Of a DNA stretch of 64,000 bases, positions 42,658 to 52,333 are shown in pieces. How positions within the stretch are numbered: position 1 is the first letter of the stretch; the number at the start of each line of letters is the position of its first letter. This DNA comes from Lawsonibacter asaccharolyticus (lineage in GTDB: Bacteria; Bacillota; Clostridia; Oscillospirales; Oscillospiraceae): the NCBI GenBank assembly GCA_003112755.1, contig BFBT01000003.1, positions 62,001-126,000 on the forward strand, read 5' to 3'. Below the pieces are notes generated by a model that had not been told where the DNA came from, made no database searches, and saw nothing but the letters and a program-made list of their open reading frames with translations. Made by a program: the position numbers and the translations under genes.

Positions 42658-43548
42658 TCATACCTGAAGGAACTTCCGGATGGCCACCACCGAGCCGCCC
42701 ACACCGATCACCAGTCCCACGCCGCAGAAGACCAGCACGATGTTCCCCGCCATGGAGGCGTAGGACAGAACGGTGATCAGGCTCAGGCCGTTGGTCTGGA
42801 GGATCAGCCGGGAGACCGCCTCATACAGCCCCCATTGGATGAAGAAAGCCACCAGGGCGCCTGTAAGGCCCAGGATCATGCCCTCCACCACAAAGGGCCA
42901 GCGGATGAAGCCGTTGGTCGCACCGCACATCTTCATGATGGCGATCTCCTCCCTGCGATAGAAGGTGGCCAGCTTGATGGTGTTGGCGATGATGAACAGG
43001 GACACCACCACCAGCATGGCCACCAGCACAGCCGCCACGCCGGTGGCGATGTTGCGCACCATGACGAAGCCCTGGGCGATCTCAATGGCCGCCTGGGTAT
43101 GGGCCACTCCCCGGACAGCCTCCACCTGAGACACGGTGGCCGCCATCTGCTCGATATCCTTGACATGGATCTCGAACCGATCCCGGAGCACCTCGGGGGG
43201 CAGGCTGTCCATCAAATCGTTCTGCTCCCGCCCTGCCTTAAAATCCTCCAATGCCTCCGCCCTTGTGACAAAGGTGACCTGGGACACATTGGGGACAGCC
43301 TCGATTTTCGGCTGAAGGGCCCGGGCCTGCTCCTCCGAGTAGCTGTCGTCAATGTAGGCCAGGAACAGATTCTCGTCCTCCAGGTCCCCCAGCATGTGGT
43401 CCAGGTTGACCGCCAGCAGGGTGAAGGAACCCATGATCAGCAGGCAGGCCACGATCATGCACACAGCGGCAAAAGACATGAAGCCGTGGGTGAAGATAGA
43501 GTGGAAGCCCTCGCTGAGATAGTATTTTCCGTTAAATCGTCTCGCCAT
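42658..43548 (-). CDS. ftsX: Cell division membrane protein FtsX
   Basis: The 296-residue protein has a cytosolic N-terminus, one membrane helix (about 22-48), an extracellular loop domain (50-165) and three more helices (about 170-290), the FtsX topology. With FtsE it forms an ABC-type complex at the division ring that transmits ATP hydrolysis to the cell-wall hydrolase outside. It overlaps ftsE by 17 bases and precedes the 32-residue protein and the EnvC-type hydrolase in the operon. Confidence 0.93.
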   Translation of the reverse strand: MARRFNGKYYLSEGFHSIFTHGFMSFAAVCMIVACLLIMGSFTLLAVNLDHMLGDLEDENLFLAYIDDSYSEEQARALQPKIEAVPNVSQVTFVTRAEALEDFKAGREQNDLMDSLPPEVLRDRFEIHVKDIEQMAATVSQVEAVRGVAHTQAAIEIAQGFVMVRNIATGVAAVLVAMLVVVSLFIIANTIKLATFYRREEIAIMKMCGATNGFIRWPFVVEGMILGLTGALVAFFIQWGLYEAVSRLILQTNGLSLITVLSYASMAGNIVLVFCGVGLVIGVGGSVVAIRKFLQV

Positions 43549-44224
43549 TGTTGTAATACCCGCCTGTCTCGTCGCTGATGATCCGTCCGTTCTCGATGGC
43601 GACGACTCGTTTGGAGAACCGGTTGACCAGGGATTTCTCGTGGGTGACCACCAGCAGAGTGGTACCCAGCTCGTTGATGCGCTCCAGCAGCATCATGATC
43701 TCCAGGGATCGCTGGGGGTCCAGGTTCCCCGTGGGCTCGTCGGCGATGATCATGCTGGGATTGTTGACCAGAGCCCGGGCGATGGCCACCCGCTGCTGCT
43801 CGCCGCCGGACAGCTCCCCCGGATACTGGTCCGCCTTCTTCTCCAGACCCACCAGCTCCAGCACATAGGGGATGCGCCGGCGCAGCTCCCGGGTGGAGGT
43901 GCCGATGGCCCGCATGGCAAAGGACAGGTTCTCATACACCGTCTTTTTCTCAATGAGCCGGAAGTCCTGGAAAATGATGCCCAGCGTCCGCCGCATGTAG
44001 GGCACCTGTCCCGGACGGATGTTGTTCATGTTGTAGCCGTTCACCATCAGCCGCCCCTCTGTGGTGGCGATCTCCCCGGTGATCAGCTTGATGATGGTGG
44101 ACTTCCCGGAGCCGGATGGCCCCACCAGAAAGACGAACTCCCCGTCGTCGATCCGCATGGAGACCCCTTTCAGCGCCTTGGTCCCGTTGTCGTATTCTTT
44201 ATATACATCGATGAACCGTATCAT
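43532..44224 (-). CDS. ftsE: Cell division ATP-binding protein FtsE
   Basis: The 230-residue ABC ATPase has Walker A GPSGSGKST, signature LSGGEQQRVAIARA, Walker B MIIADEPTG and the H-loop VVTHEKSL. It energises the FtsEX division complex on the cytosolic side of the membrane. The ATG at 44224 (MIRFIDVYKE) is the family start; the frame extends upstream without signals. A promoter lies at 44315-44343. Confidence 0.95.
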   Translation of the reverse strand: MIRFIDVYKEYDNGTKALKGVSMRIDDGEFVFLVGPSGSGKSTIIKLITGEIATTEGRLMVNGYNMNNIRPGQVPYMRRTLGIIFQDFRLIEKKTVYENLSFAMRAIGTSTRELRRRIPYVLELVGLEKKADQYPGELSGGEQQRVAIARALVNNPSMIIADEPTGNLDPQRSLEIMMLLERINELGTTLLVVTHEKSLVNRFSKRVVAIENGRIISDETGGYYNNGETI

Positions 44225-44314
44225 GTGTCCCTCCGCCAGACGGCCGCCACTCCCCCAAGTCGTGCCTTTGGCACACTCTCTCCCAGGGGCGGGCGGCTGA
44301 TGCGCTTTTCTCAA

Positions 44315-44343
44315 AGTGTATCACAGTTTGTGTGTTATGTAAA
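44315..44343 (-). promoter_or_regulatory. Promoter of the ftsEX operon
   Basis: TTTACA (44343-44338) and TACACT (44320-44315) are 17 bases apart, about 90 bases before ftsE. Confidence 0.7.
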
Positions 44344-44475
44344 TGGATTTTTGCGGCCATTTTGTCGCTTCCGCTCCTATATTGTAGCGGCGCTGCCCCG
44401 GAACGGCAACCCCTCCCACAAAAAAATTTTGGCATTTTGGTCCTCCAAATTTTTCCTCCTCTCACAAAAAATCAA

Positions 44476-44505
44476 CGCCCCCGCGCCGGACCCGGCGCGG
44501 GGGCG
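44476..44505 (-). terminator. Terminator of the CdaR-type gene
   Basis: A perfect 14-bp GC stem (44476-44489 with 44492-44505) is followed on the minus strand by TTGATTTTTTG, 15 bases after the regulator's stop. Confidence 0.85.
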
Positions 44506-44519
44506 TGCTGTTCTTCGGT

Positions 44520-45611
44520 TCAGGATTCGATTCCCCGGGAAATGAGGTACTTCTTGACCATCAGCGCCACCTTGAAGGTAATGGCATCATCGAACTCCCG
44601 CAGGTCCAGGCCGGTGAGCTTCTTGATCTTCTCCAGCCGGTACACCAGGGTATTGCGGTGGACGAACAGCTTCCGGGCAGTCTCGGACACGTTCAGGTTG
44701 TTTTCAAAGAACTTGTTGATGGTGAGCAGAGTCTCCTGGTCCAAAGCGTCGATGGGGTTCTTCTTAAAGACCTCCTGGAGGAACATCTGGCACAGGATGG
44801 TAGGCAGCTGATAGATCAGCCGGCCGATGCCCAGGTTCTCATAGTTGATGACCGTCTTCTCGGTGTCGAACACCTTGCCCACGTCGATGGCTACGCCGGC
44901 CTCCTTATAGGCCCGGGCCAGGTCCCGGATGTGGTTGACCACGGTGCCGATTCCAATGACCACCTTGATGCCCAGTTCCTGGTTCACCGCGGTAGAGATC
45001 TGCTTGGCGATCTTCTGGAGCTCCTTGGCATCCGCCCCCTCGGGCAGCTGCTTGATCAGGGCCACGTCTGTCTCATTGATGGAGATGACAAAGTCTGTCT
45101 GCTTGTCCGGGAACAGGTTCTGGATCACATCGATGGTGCTCACATCCGCCTGCCCCAGCTGGCGCACCAGGAAAGCTGCCCGGGGCACCTCAGAGACAAA
45201 GTGCAGCTCCTTAGCCTGGGTATAGATGTCCCCCAGCAGGATATTGTCCGAGATGATGTTTTTCACAAAGGTGGCTTTGTCGTGCTTCTCCTCATAAGAG
45301 GTCTTGGCTCCGTTGAAGGCCACCACCGCCATGGCGCACAGGGCCGCGCTCTCCGGGTCCTCCCCCTGGACAAAAGCGGCGTAATCGAACTGAGCGCCCC
45401 AGCCGGCCAGCGGCTTGAAGGTCTTCCCCTCATACCGGGTGATCCCGTTGTCGGCGGCATTGATGGCCGCCACCGCGCCGGACCAATGCTCACCGATACT
45501 GGTGAGCTCACTGCATGCCACGACGATGCCGTCCGCGTCAATGACACCCACCACCCGGTCGATGCCGTCCTTCATCTGGAGTACGACTCCCTGGAACATC
45601 CTGCTGGACAC
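44520..45611 (-). CDS. CdaR/PucR-family transcriptional regulator
   Basis: The 363-residue protein ends with the PucR-type helix-turn-helix (NKFFENNLNVSETARKLFVHRNTLVYRLEKIKKLTGLDLR). Ahead of it is a GGDEF-like/CdaR central domain (VVIGIGTVVNHIRDLARAYKEA), and the N-terminal part binds a ligand (sugar diacid in E. coli CdaR). The ligand here is unknown. I place the start at GTG 45611 because GGGAGG lies seven bases upstream; the ATG at 45626 has no ribosome binding site. It is a single gene with its own promoter and terminator. Confidence 0.85.
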   Translation of the reverse strand: MSSRMFQGVVLQMKDGIDRVVGVIDADGIVVACSELTSIGEHWSGAVAAINAADNGITRYEGKTFKPLAGWGAQFDYAAFVQGEDPESAALCAMAVVAFNGAKTSYEEKHDKATFVKNIISDNILLGDIYTQAKELHFVSEVPRAAFLVRQLGQADVSTIDVIQNLFPDKQTDFVISINETDVALIKQLPEGADAKELQKIAKQISTAVNQELGIKVVIGIGTVVNHIRDLARAYKEAGVAIDVGKVFDTEKTVINYENLGIGRLIYQLPTILCQMFLQEVFKKNPIDALDQETLLTINKFFENNLNVSETARKLFVHRNTLVYRLEKIKKLTGLDLREFDDAITFKVALMVKKYLISRGIES

Positions 45612-45648
45612 ATTGATCCCTCCCATGTGTTACTTGTACACTACGCCT

Positions 45649-45678
45649 ATTATAACGGTTCCCCCCCGGTTTTGGCAA
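45649..45678 (-). promoter_or_regulatory. Promoter of the CdaR-type gene
   Basis: TTGCCA (45678-45673) and TATAAT (45654-45649) are 18 bases apart, just upstream of the regulator. Confidence 0.75.
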
Positions 45679-45700
45679 GAGGTTTTGCATAATTTTTTGT

Positions 45701-46444
45701 TCAAAACGCCGAAAAACCTGGATCTCCCGCTGTTCCCCGCCGCAGCAGCGCCTTCTCCTCCCCTGTCAGCGGCCGCCACTCCCCCGGCGCCAGCGCCGGG
45801 TCCAGGGCGATGGGCCCCATGGACAGGCGCTTCAGATAGACCACCGGCTTCCCCCGGGCGGCCAGCATCCGCTTCACCTGGTGATATTTCCCCTCCCGCA
45901 GGGTGACATGACACTGGGAGCCGTCCCCCAGCGGCTCCAGCTCCGCGGGCAGACAGTGCAGCCCGTCCCCCAGCACCATCCCCGCCGCCAGGGCCTCAGC
46001 GTCCGTCCGGTCCAGCCGACCCTCCACCTTGGCGTAGTACACCTTGTCCACGTGGTTTTTGGGGGAGAGCAGGGCGTGGCCGAGGGGACCGTCATCAGTG
46101 AGGAGCAGGAGCCCCTCGGTATCCTTGTCCAGCCGCCCCACCGGGAAGAGCCCCCGGCGGCGCAGGTGCTCCGGCAGCAGGTCCAGCACTGTCTTCTGCC
46201 GCCGGTCCTCCGTGGCGGACAGGAGGCCCGCCGGCTTGTGGAGCATCAGATAGACGAAAGGGGCGCAGTCCACCCGCTCTCCGTCCACAGTGAGGCCGGC
46301 CGCTCCGGGCTCACACTTCTCCTCCGGCCGCCGGGCAGGGACGCCGTCCACCCACACCCGCCCCTGGCGGATCAGTTCCTTCACCTCCCGGCGGGACCAC
46401 CGCCCCGTGGAGGAGAGCAGCTTGTCCAGACGCTCCTGTGCCAT
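45701..46444 (-). CDS. RsuA-family 16S rRNA pseudouridine synthase
   Basis: The 247-residue protein starts with an S4 RNA-binding domain (ERLDKLLSSTGRWSRREVKELIRQGRV). The RsuA/RluB/E/F catalytic domain follows, with the active aspartate in VGRLDKDTEGLLLLTDDG and the conserved YHQVKRML near the end. It isomerises a uridine in ribosomal RNA. The 16S target is the family default and is not certain. It is divergent from the DUF4830 gene. Confidence 0.88.
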   Translation of the reverse strand: MAQERLDKLLSSTGRWSRREVKELIRQGRVWVDGVPARRPEEKCEPGAAGLTVDGERVDCAPFVYLMLHKPAGLLSATEDRRQKTVLDLLPEHLRRRGLFPVGRLDKDTEGLLLLTDDGPLGHALLSPKNHVDKVYYAKVEGRLDRTDAEALAAGMVLGDGLHCLPAELEPLGDGSQCHVTLREGKYHQVKRMLAARGKPVVYLKRLSMGPIALDPALAPGEWRPLTGEEKALLRRGTAGDPGFSAF

Positions 46445-46585
46445 ACTTGTCCTCCTGTTCCTCCGCCCCCTCCTGCCTGCCGTCCGTCTCCGCGCTCCTG
46501 TCCGGACTTTATGAGGGCAGGCATAAATTTGTCCCGCCCCTCATAGACATGAGTAGAAACCAAGGCGTTGGAAGGAGAATGCGCT

Positions 46586-47065
46586 GTGATAATCCTGACT
46601 GCAAAACTGCCCCGCCACCGAAAGCTGACCATCGGGGTGGCCGTGGCCGCCCTGGCCTGCTGCGCCGCCCTGGTGCTGACCCTGGGCGGCGGCCCCGCCC
46701 GGGAGGCGTCCGCCTCTGCCGTCCCCAGCCCAAAGGGGGTCAAGAGCAACGAGGACCGGGTGGCCTACCTCCAGTCCTACGGCTGGGAGGTCAGTGCCGA
46801 GCCCCTGGCCACCGAGGAGCTGTTCATCCCCAAGGAGATGGATGCGAGCTATGACGACTATCTGGCCCTGCAAAGCGGGCAGGGCTTCGACCTGTCCAAA
46901 TATGCCGGCAAGCGGGTGAAGCGCTACACCTACGAGATCACCAACTACCCCACCGGTGAGACCGGCATCCTGGCCAATCTGCTGATCTACAAAAACACAG
47001 TGATCGGGGGCGAGGTCCTCTCTCCCCAGCTGGACGGCTTTCTCCACGGGCTGGCCATGCCCTGA
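46586..47065 (+). CDS. Membrane-anchored DUF4830-like protein
   Basis: The 159-residue protein has a basic N-terminus, one hydrophobic segment (about 14-32, GVAVAALACCAALVLTLGGG) and an extracytoplasmic part resembling DUF4830 (RVAYLQSYGWEV, DYLALQSGQGFDLSKYAGKRVKRYTYEITNY, ILANLLIYKNTVIGGEV). The start is the GTG at 46586, preceded by GAAGGAGA. DUF4830 proteins occur near cell-envelope and sporulation genes in Clostridia; their role is unknown. Confidence 0.75.
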   Translation: MIILTAKLPRHRKLTIGVAVAALACCAALVLTLGGGPAREASASAVPSPKGVKSNEDRVAYLQSYGWEVSAEPLATEELFIPKEMDASYDDYLALQSGQGFDLSKYAGKRVKRYTYEITNYPTGETGILANLLIYKNTVIGGEVLSPQLDGFLHGLAMP

Positions 47066-47102
47066 AGGCCCCGTGGACGGGGCGCCCGGCTGGTCTGAGG
47101 GC

Positions 47103-47924
47103 TCACTTCTCCAGCAGGTGGACGTTTAGATGATCGTAGGTCATCTGAATCCCGTGGCGCTGGAAGGCGGGGCGCACCCCTTCCATAACGCCGTAATACA
47201 CGTCCCAGTAGTCCCCCGCAGCGGTCCACACCCGCACCACATATTCGATGCTGCTGGCACCGTACTTGGAGATCCAGATGGAAGGGGCCGGGTCCTCCAG
47301 GATCTGCGGGAACTGGGCCAGCACCTCCCCCAGCGCCTGCTTCACCGTCTCAGTCGGCGCATCGTAGGAGGCGGAGAAGGTCAGCTCCACCCGCCGCTTG
47401 CCCAGCTTGGTATAGTTGATGATCTTGGCCGCCGCCACCTGGCTGTTGGGGATAAAAATCTCCTTGTTGTCCACGGTGGCCAGGGTGCTGTACGCCAGGC
47501 CGATGGAGATGACCGTGCCCCCCACCCCGTCCGCCTCCACATAGTCCCCCACCTCGAAGGGCTTGGACACCAGGATCATAATGCCCCCCGCCAGGTTGGA
47601 GAGGGTGTTCTGGAGCGCCAGGGAGATAGCCAGGCCGGCCACGCTGAGCAGGGCGATCATGGAGGCCACCGGGATGCCAAGGGAGTCCGCCACCACCAGG
47701 ACCAGGAGGAACCACAGGGCGATCCGCACCACAGAGCGGATATAGCCCCCCACTGACCCCAGGTTCTGAGATCTGGACAGCATCCGGTCCACGATCCGCA
47801 GAAGGACCCGGATCACCACGACCCCCGCCAGAATGAGCAGGGCAGTGCGGAACAGGGCGCTCAGGTCCAGGGCATTCAGCTTCAGCCCTTCCAGCACGCC
47901 GGAGACCAGTTCTTCGGTAGACAT
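47103..47924 (-). CDS. Small-conductance mechanosensitive channel (MscS family)
   Basis: The 273-residue protein has three membrane helices (about 20-45, 65-85, 93-125). The third contains the glycine/alanine-rich pore segment (SVAGLAISLALQNTLSNLAGG). The MscS beta-domain follows (FEVGDYVEADGVGGTVISIGL, TVDNKEIFIPNSQVAAAKIINYT) and then the C-terminal alpha/beta part. It opens on membrane tension during hypo-osmotic shock. The ATG at 47924 fits the family; the frame is open further upstream. It is transcribed as a single gene. Confidence 0.92.
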   Translation of the reverse strand: MSTEELVSGVLEGLKLNALDLSALFRTALLILAGVVVIRVLLRIVDRMLSRSQNLGSVGGYIRSVVRIALWFLLVLVVADSLGIPVASMIALLSVAGLAISLALQNTLSNLAGGIMILVSKPFEVGDYVEADGVGGTVISIGLAYSTLATVDNKEIFIPNSQVAAAKIINYTKLGKRRVELTFSASYDAPTETVKQALGEVLAQFPQILEDPAPSIWISKYGASSIEYVVRVWTAAGDYWDVYYGVMEGVRPAFQRHGIQMTYDHLNVHLLEK

Positions 47925-48053
47925 GGCAGTTTTCCCCCAGTTCGACAGGATCTGTATTTTGGTTTTTATTATAACAAGCTTTTTCCCCTCAGGCAAGGAG
48001 AAACGCGGCAGGCCGGGACTCGGTCCGCCGCGTCACTTTTTCTGTTCGGAGCG

Positions 48054-48425
48054 TCAGCTCTCCCCGCCCCCCGCGTGCCGTTTCAGGCAGGCGAAGGTCT
48101 CCGGGCTGATGTCGTGCTCGATGCGGCAGGCGTCCTCTGCCGCCACCTCCGGCGTCACGCCCAGCTGGATCAGCCACTTGGTCAGGAAGCGGTGGCGCTC
48201 GTACACCGACTCCGCCGCCGTCTTTCCCGCCTCGGTAAGCAGGATGCGGCCGTCCCGTTCCATGGTGATATACCCGCTGGAGCGCAGGATGGACATAGCC
48301 CGACTCACAGATGGCTTGGAGTAGCCCAGGTGCTGGGCTACGTCGATGGACCGGACGTTGCCCTTCTGCTCATGGAGCACCAGGATGGCCTCCAGATAAT
48401 CTTCTCCTGATTCATGCAGCGGCAT
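48054..48425 (-). CDS. DtxR/MntR-family metal-dependent repressor
   Basis: The 123-residue protein has a winged helix (GEDYLEAILVLHEQKGNVRS, LGYSKPSVSRAMSILRSSGYI) and the DtxR dimerisation domain with metal ligands (HRFLTKWLIQLGV, EDACRIEHDISPE). It lacks the SH3-like third domain, as MntR does. It probably represses manganese or iron uptake genes when metal is abundant. No transporter gene is adjacent, so its targets lie elsewhere. Confidence 0.88.
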   Translation of the reverse strand: MPLHESGEDYLEAILVLHEQKGNVRSIDVAQHLGYSKPSVSRAMSILRSSGYITMERDGRILLTEAGKTAAESVYERHRFLTKWLIQLGVTPEVAAEDACRIEHDISPETFACLKRHAGGGES

Positions 48426-48522
48426 AGGGACTCTCCTCTCATGTCCGCCTGCGGCGGATCTGCTTTTTATTGAGTTATATTATCATGTTTTGGAACGGAT
48501 TTCAACCGCGATCCCCGCAAAA

Positions 48523-48547
48523 GGGGCGTCCCTCCCCGGGACGCCCC
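48523..48547 (-). terminator. Terminator after the 142-residue membrane protein gene
   Basis: A 10-bp stem GGGGCGTCCC/GGGACGCCCC with a short loop is followed on the minus strand by TTTTG. Confidence 0.7.
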
Positions 48548-48552
48548 ACCTT

Positions 48553-48981
48553 TTACTCCAGATCCTGGATATTCATTTTCTTCAGGTCTTCCTTCCACTC
48601 CCGGCGGTTCTTGTAGTAGAGCCAGATCCCGCCCAGCACCAGAGTGGGGACGTTGAATACCAGGAACACACCGCCCACCATGGCCAGATCCGCAGGCTGG
48701 AGCTGGTGATGCTCCTCCTCCCGGTGGTACTCCTCCACGATATTCCCGTGCCCGTCCGTGACCTGCACGGACCCGCCGCCGGTGACAGCGGAGAAGCCGA
48801 CCACCGACAGGCAGATCATCAGGCTCATCGCCAGGGTGATGGCGGGCAGGATCAGCCCCAGCCACTTTCCCTTCCTGCACAGCCAGACCTGAAGGGCCAC
48901 CACCAGGGCCAGGGGCAGCAGCATAGAGAGCAGAACAACAGGGAGCACAAACAATATTGTCATTATGGAACCGCTCATCAC
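48553..48981 (-). CDS. Membrane protein paired with a DUF2089-type regulator
   Basis: The 142-residue protein has three or four membrane helices (about 5-30, 40-62, 95-115) and a charged His/Glu-rich loop (VEEYHREEEHHQLQ). The C-terminus is basic. I do not recognise a specific family. Its start overlaps the stop of the DUF2089-type gene (ATGATGA), so the two form a coupled pair, as seen for many regulator/membrane-protein pairs in Clostridia. Confidence 0.7.
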   Translation of the reverse strand: MMSGSIMTILFVLPVVLLSMLLPLALVVALQVWLCRKGKWLGLILPAITLAMSLMICLSVVGFSAVTGGGSVQVTDGHGNIVEEYHREEEHHQLQPADLAMVGGVFLVFNVPTLVLGGIWLYYKNRREWKEDLKKMNIQDLE

Positions 48982-49286
48982 GTCATCTCATCCTTTCTTG
49001 TTTCCTTCTTATAGGCGGCGATCAGCAGCTTGGCTGTGTCAAAGTCCAGCCGCTCATTTACCGCCAGACGCTTGATCAGGGCAATGTAGGGGTCGGCCGC
49101 CCTGTCCTCCCCCAGCTTGATCTTCTGGATCAGCCGGTCCAGCCGCAGTCTCACCGTGGGATAGGTGACGCCGTACTGTCCCGCCACCTCTTTGAGGGAG
49201 CCGGAGGACAGCACAAATTTTTTGATGAACACCAGGTCCTCCTCCTCCAGACCGGCCATCCACTCGGGCACCAGTTCCACTGCCAT
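48978..49286 (-). CDS. DUF2089-type small regulator
   Basis: The 102-residue protein resembles DUF2089 proteins: WMAGLEEEDLVFIKKFVLSSGSLKEVAGQYGVTYPTVRLRLDRLI contains a helix-turn-helix. It probably controls its own two-gene operon with the membrane protein. The ATG at 49286 is preceded by GGGGGTAAAAGG. A strong promoter lies 26 bases upstream. Confidence 0.8.
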   Translation of the reverse strand: MAVELVPEWMAGLEEEDLVFIKKFVLSSGSLKEVAGQYGVTYPTVRLRLDRLIQKIKLGEDRAADPYIALIKRLAVNERLDFDTAKLLIAAYKKETRKDEMT

Positions 49287-49311
49287 CCTTTTACCCCCTT
49301 TCATAATATTG

Positions 49312-49340
49312 ATTATATACTTTAATTTTATTAAAGTCAA
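49312..49340 (-). promoter_or_regulatory. Promoter of the DUF2089-type operon
   Basis: TTGACT (49340-49335) and TATAAT (49317-49312) are 17 bases apart in an AT-rich stretch. The remaining 49341-49647 contains only the valS terminator. Confidence 0.8.
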
Positions 49341-49568
49341 TCCTAAATTTTTATTTTAATAAAATTCTTTTTTACTTCTTTCTGATGAAAGGGATACCGA
49401 AAAGCCCCAGCCAGCCGCACAGGGGGGTACACTGTATGCCCGCCATACCGGGCGGGGCATGACCGGCTCTGGGCATCCGGCCTTATGGGGCTAGGAACGG
49501 GGAAGCGGCCGCCGGAAAGATCCCCCGAAGCAGCTTTTCCTTTTTTCCACCTCAAAAAGACGCGGAAA

Positions 49569-49596
49569 GCCGGACCGCGGTCTCCCGCGGTCCGGC
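49569..49596 (-). terminator. Terminator of valS
   Basis: A perfect 12-bp stem GCCGGACCGCGG/CCGCGGTCCGGC lies 50 bases after the valS stop; TTTCC follows on the minus strand. Confidence 0.75.
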
Positions 49597-49647
49597 TCGT
49601 CAGATTGTTTTCTCTTATCCTCCGGCGTTCACAGCTCCTGTGCCGGA

Positions 49648-52272
49648 TCACATGGTCTTGAGCTGCTCCTCCAGCTTGGCCACCAGCTCGGTGAGCTTCA
49701 CGGCCCGCTCCTGCTCCGCCTTGACCACATGCTCGGGGGCCTTATTGACAAAGCCCGGATTGGCCAGCTTGGTGTTCAGCTTCTGGAGCTCGTCGCTGTT
49801 CTTTTTCAGCTCCTTCTCCATGCGGGCCTTCTCCTTCTCCAGGTCCACCAGCTCCGCCAGAGGCATGGAGATCTGGGCCGCATGGGTGACCACAGTGACG
49901 GAGCCCGCCTCCGGGGCGGTGCCCGGCTGGGCGAAGGTCACCTCGCTGGCATAGGCCAGCTTCTTCAGGAAGGGCACGCCCAGGACAAAGATGTCCCGCT
50001 CCCCGGTGGCCACCGTCAGGTGGGCCTTCTTGCTGGGGGGCACGTTCATCTCAGACCGGCGGGTGCGCACCCCACGGATGGCATCCATGATCAGCTCCAT
50101 GGCCTTCTCCTCCTCCGGGAAGTCCAGAGCGGCATCTGCCACCGGCCAGTCGGAGAGCATGAGGAAATCCCCCTCGTGGGGCAGGGCCTGCCAGATCTCC
50201 TCGGTGATGAAGGGCATGAAGGGATGGAGCAGCTTGAGCATCTGGGTGAGCACATGGCACAGCACCTGCTGGGCCCTCACCTTGCTGTCCTCGTCCTCCC
50301 CCTGGAGACGGGTCTTGGTCAGCTCGATATACCAGTCGCAGTAGTCGTCCCAGATGAAGTCATAGATCTTCTGGGCCGCCACGCCCAGCTCATACCGGTC
50401 CATGTTCTCGGTGATCTCACGGATGGCAGTGTTCAGCTTGGACAAGATCCACTTGTCCTCCAGCTCCAGCTTCCCGGGCAGCTGGCATGCGTCGATGGTC
50501 AGGTTCATCATCAGGAAGCGGCTGGCGTTCCAGATCTTGTTGGCGAAGTTGCGCATAGCCTCACACCGCTCGGTGTAGAAGCGCATGTCGTTGCCGGGGC
50601 TGTTGCCGGTGACCAGGTTGAAGCGCAGGGCGTCGGCGCCGTACTTGTCGGCGATCTCCAGGGGGTCGATGCCGTTGCCCAGGCTCTTGGACATCTTCCT
50701 TCCCTTGTCGTCCCGCACCAGGCCGTGGATGAACACGGTGTGGAAGGGGGGCTTCTTGGTCTGCTCGCAGGCGGAGAAGATCATCCGGGCCACCCAGAAG
50801 AAGATGATGTCGTAGCCGGTGACCAGCACGTCGGTGGGGTAGAAGTAGTCCAGGTCCTCCGTCTTTTCCGGCCAGCCCAGGGTGGAGAAAGGCCACAGTG
50901 CGGAGGAGAACCAGGTGTCCAGCACGTCCGGGTCCCGGTGGATCTTCCTGCTGCCGCACTTCTCACAGCAGTCCGGGTCATCACGGGTGACCGTCATGTG
51001 TCCGCAGTCATCGCAGTACCAGACGGGGATCTGGTGGCCCCACCACAGCTGCCGGGAAATGCACCAGTCGTGGACGTTCTCCATCCAGTTCAGATAGGTC
51101 TTGGCAAATCGGTCGGGGACGAAGCGGGTCTCCCCGTCCTCCACCACTTTGATGGCCGCCTCGGCCAGGGGCTTCATCTTCACGAACCACTGGGCGGAGA
51201 TGATGGGCTCCACGTCGTTGTGGCAGCGGTAGCAGGTGCCCACGTTGTGGGAGTAGTCCTCGATCTTCTCCATGAGCCCCAGGGCCTCCAGGTCGGCCAC
51301 CACAGCCTTCCGTGCCTCATAGCGGTCCATGCCCTCGTACTTGCCGCCGTTGGCGTTGACCTTGCCGTTGTCATCCAGCACCCGGATGGTGTCCAGGTTG
51401 TGGCGCAGGCCCACCTCGAAGTCGTTGGGGTCGTGGGCGGGGGTCATCTTCACGCAGCCGGTGCCGAAGTCCATCTCCACGTACTCATCGGCCACGATGG
51501 GGATCTCCCGGTCCATCAGGGGCAGGATGCAGGTCTTGCCCACCAGGTGCTTGTACCGCTCGTCGTTGGGGTTGACCGCCACGCCGGTGTCGCCCATCAT
51601 GGTCTCCGGCCGGGTGGTGGCCACCACCAGATAGCCGGAACCGTCAGTCAGAGGGTAGCGCATATGCCACAGGTGGCCGGGCTTGTCCTGATACTCCACC
51701 TCCGCGTCAGACAGGGCCGTGACACAGTGGGGGCACCAGTTGATGATGCGGCTGCCCTTGTAGATGAGGCCCTTCTCATACAGCTCGCAGAAGGTCTCCC
51801 GCACCGCCTTGGAGCAGCCCTCGTCCATGGTGAACCGGGCCCGGTCCCAGTCACAGGAGGCGCCCAGCTTCTTCTGCTGCTGGACGATGCGGCCGCCGTA
51901 CTGGCGTTTCCAGTCCCACACCCGCTCCAGGAACTTCTCCCGGCCCAGGTCATAGCGGGTCAGCCCCTCCTTGGTGCGCAGCTCCTCCTCCACCTTGATC
52001 TGGGTGGCGATGCCCGCGTGGTCGGTGCCGGGGACCCACAGGGCGGCGTAGCCCTGCATCCGCTTAAAGCGGATGAGGATGTCCTGGAGGGTGGAGTCCA
52101 TGGCGTGGCCCATATGCAGCTGCCCTGTCACGTTGGGGGGCGGCATGACGATGGTAAAGGGCTTCTTCTTAGGGTCCCGGTGGCCCCGGAAGCAGCCGTT
52201 CTTCTCCCAGGTCTCATAGATCCGGGACTCCACTTCCTGGGGCTCATAGACCTTTGGCAGTTCTTTTCTCAT
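49648..52272 (-). CDS. valS: Valyl-tRNA synthetase
   Basis: The 874-residue class I synthetase carries the HIGH-type motif ([15 protein letters not shown]), the editing domain (near residues 190-330), KMSKS ([14 protein letters not shown]), the anticodon domain and a C-terminal coiled-coil arm ([20 protein letters not shown] to the end). It charges tRNA-Val in the cytosol. The ATG at 52272 is chosen; a GTG three codons upstream is possible. It follows a YcxB-like gene and a T-box, so expression probably responds to uncharged tRNA. Confidence 0.95.
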   Translation of the reverse strand: MRKELPKVYEPQEVESRIYETWEKNGCFRGHRDPKKKPFTIVMPPPNVTGQLHMGHAMDSTLQDILIRFKRMQGYAALWVPGTDHAGIATQIKVEEELRTKEGLTRYDLGREKFLERVWDWKRQYGGRIVQQQKKLGASCDWDRARFTMDEGCSKAVRETFCELYEKGLIYKGSRIINWCPHCVTALSDAEVEYQDKPGHLWHMRYPLTDGSGYLVVATTRPETMMGDTGVAVNPNDERYKHLVGKTCILPLMDREIPIVADEYVEMDFGTGCVKMTPAHDPNDFEVGLRHNLDTIRVLDDNGKVNANGGKYEGMDRYEARKAVVADLEALGLMEKIEDYSHNVGTCYRCHNDVEPIISAQWFVKMKPLAEAAIKVVEDGETRFVPDRFAKTYLNWMENVHDWCISRQLWWGHQIPVWYCDDCGHMTVTRDDPDCCEKCGSRKIHRDPDVLDTWFSSALWPFSTLGWPEKTEDLDYFYPTDVLVTGYDIIFFWVARMIFSACEQTKKPPFHTVFIHGLVRDDKGRKMSKSLGNGIDPLEIADKYGADALRFNLVTGNSPGNDMRFYTERCEAMRNFANKIWNASRFLMMNLTIDACQLPGKLELEDKWILSKLNTAIREITENMDRYELGVAAQKIYDFIWDDYCDWYIELTKTRLQGEDEDSKVRAQQVLCHVLTQMLKLLHPFMPFITEEIWQALPHEGDFLMLSDWPVADAALDFPEEEKAMELIMDAIRGVRTRRSEMNVPPSKKAHLTVATGERDIFVLGVPFLKKLAYASEVTFAQPGTAPEAGSVTVVTHAAQISMPLAELVDLEKEKARMEKELKKNSDELQKLNTKLANPGFVNKAPEHVVKAEQERAVKLTELVAKLEEQLKTM

Positions 52273-52333
52273 GTCGTTCACGTCCTATTTCCAATGTATT
52301 TTCATTCCGATTGGAGCCCTCCGGCCCCGGGTC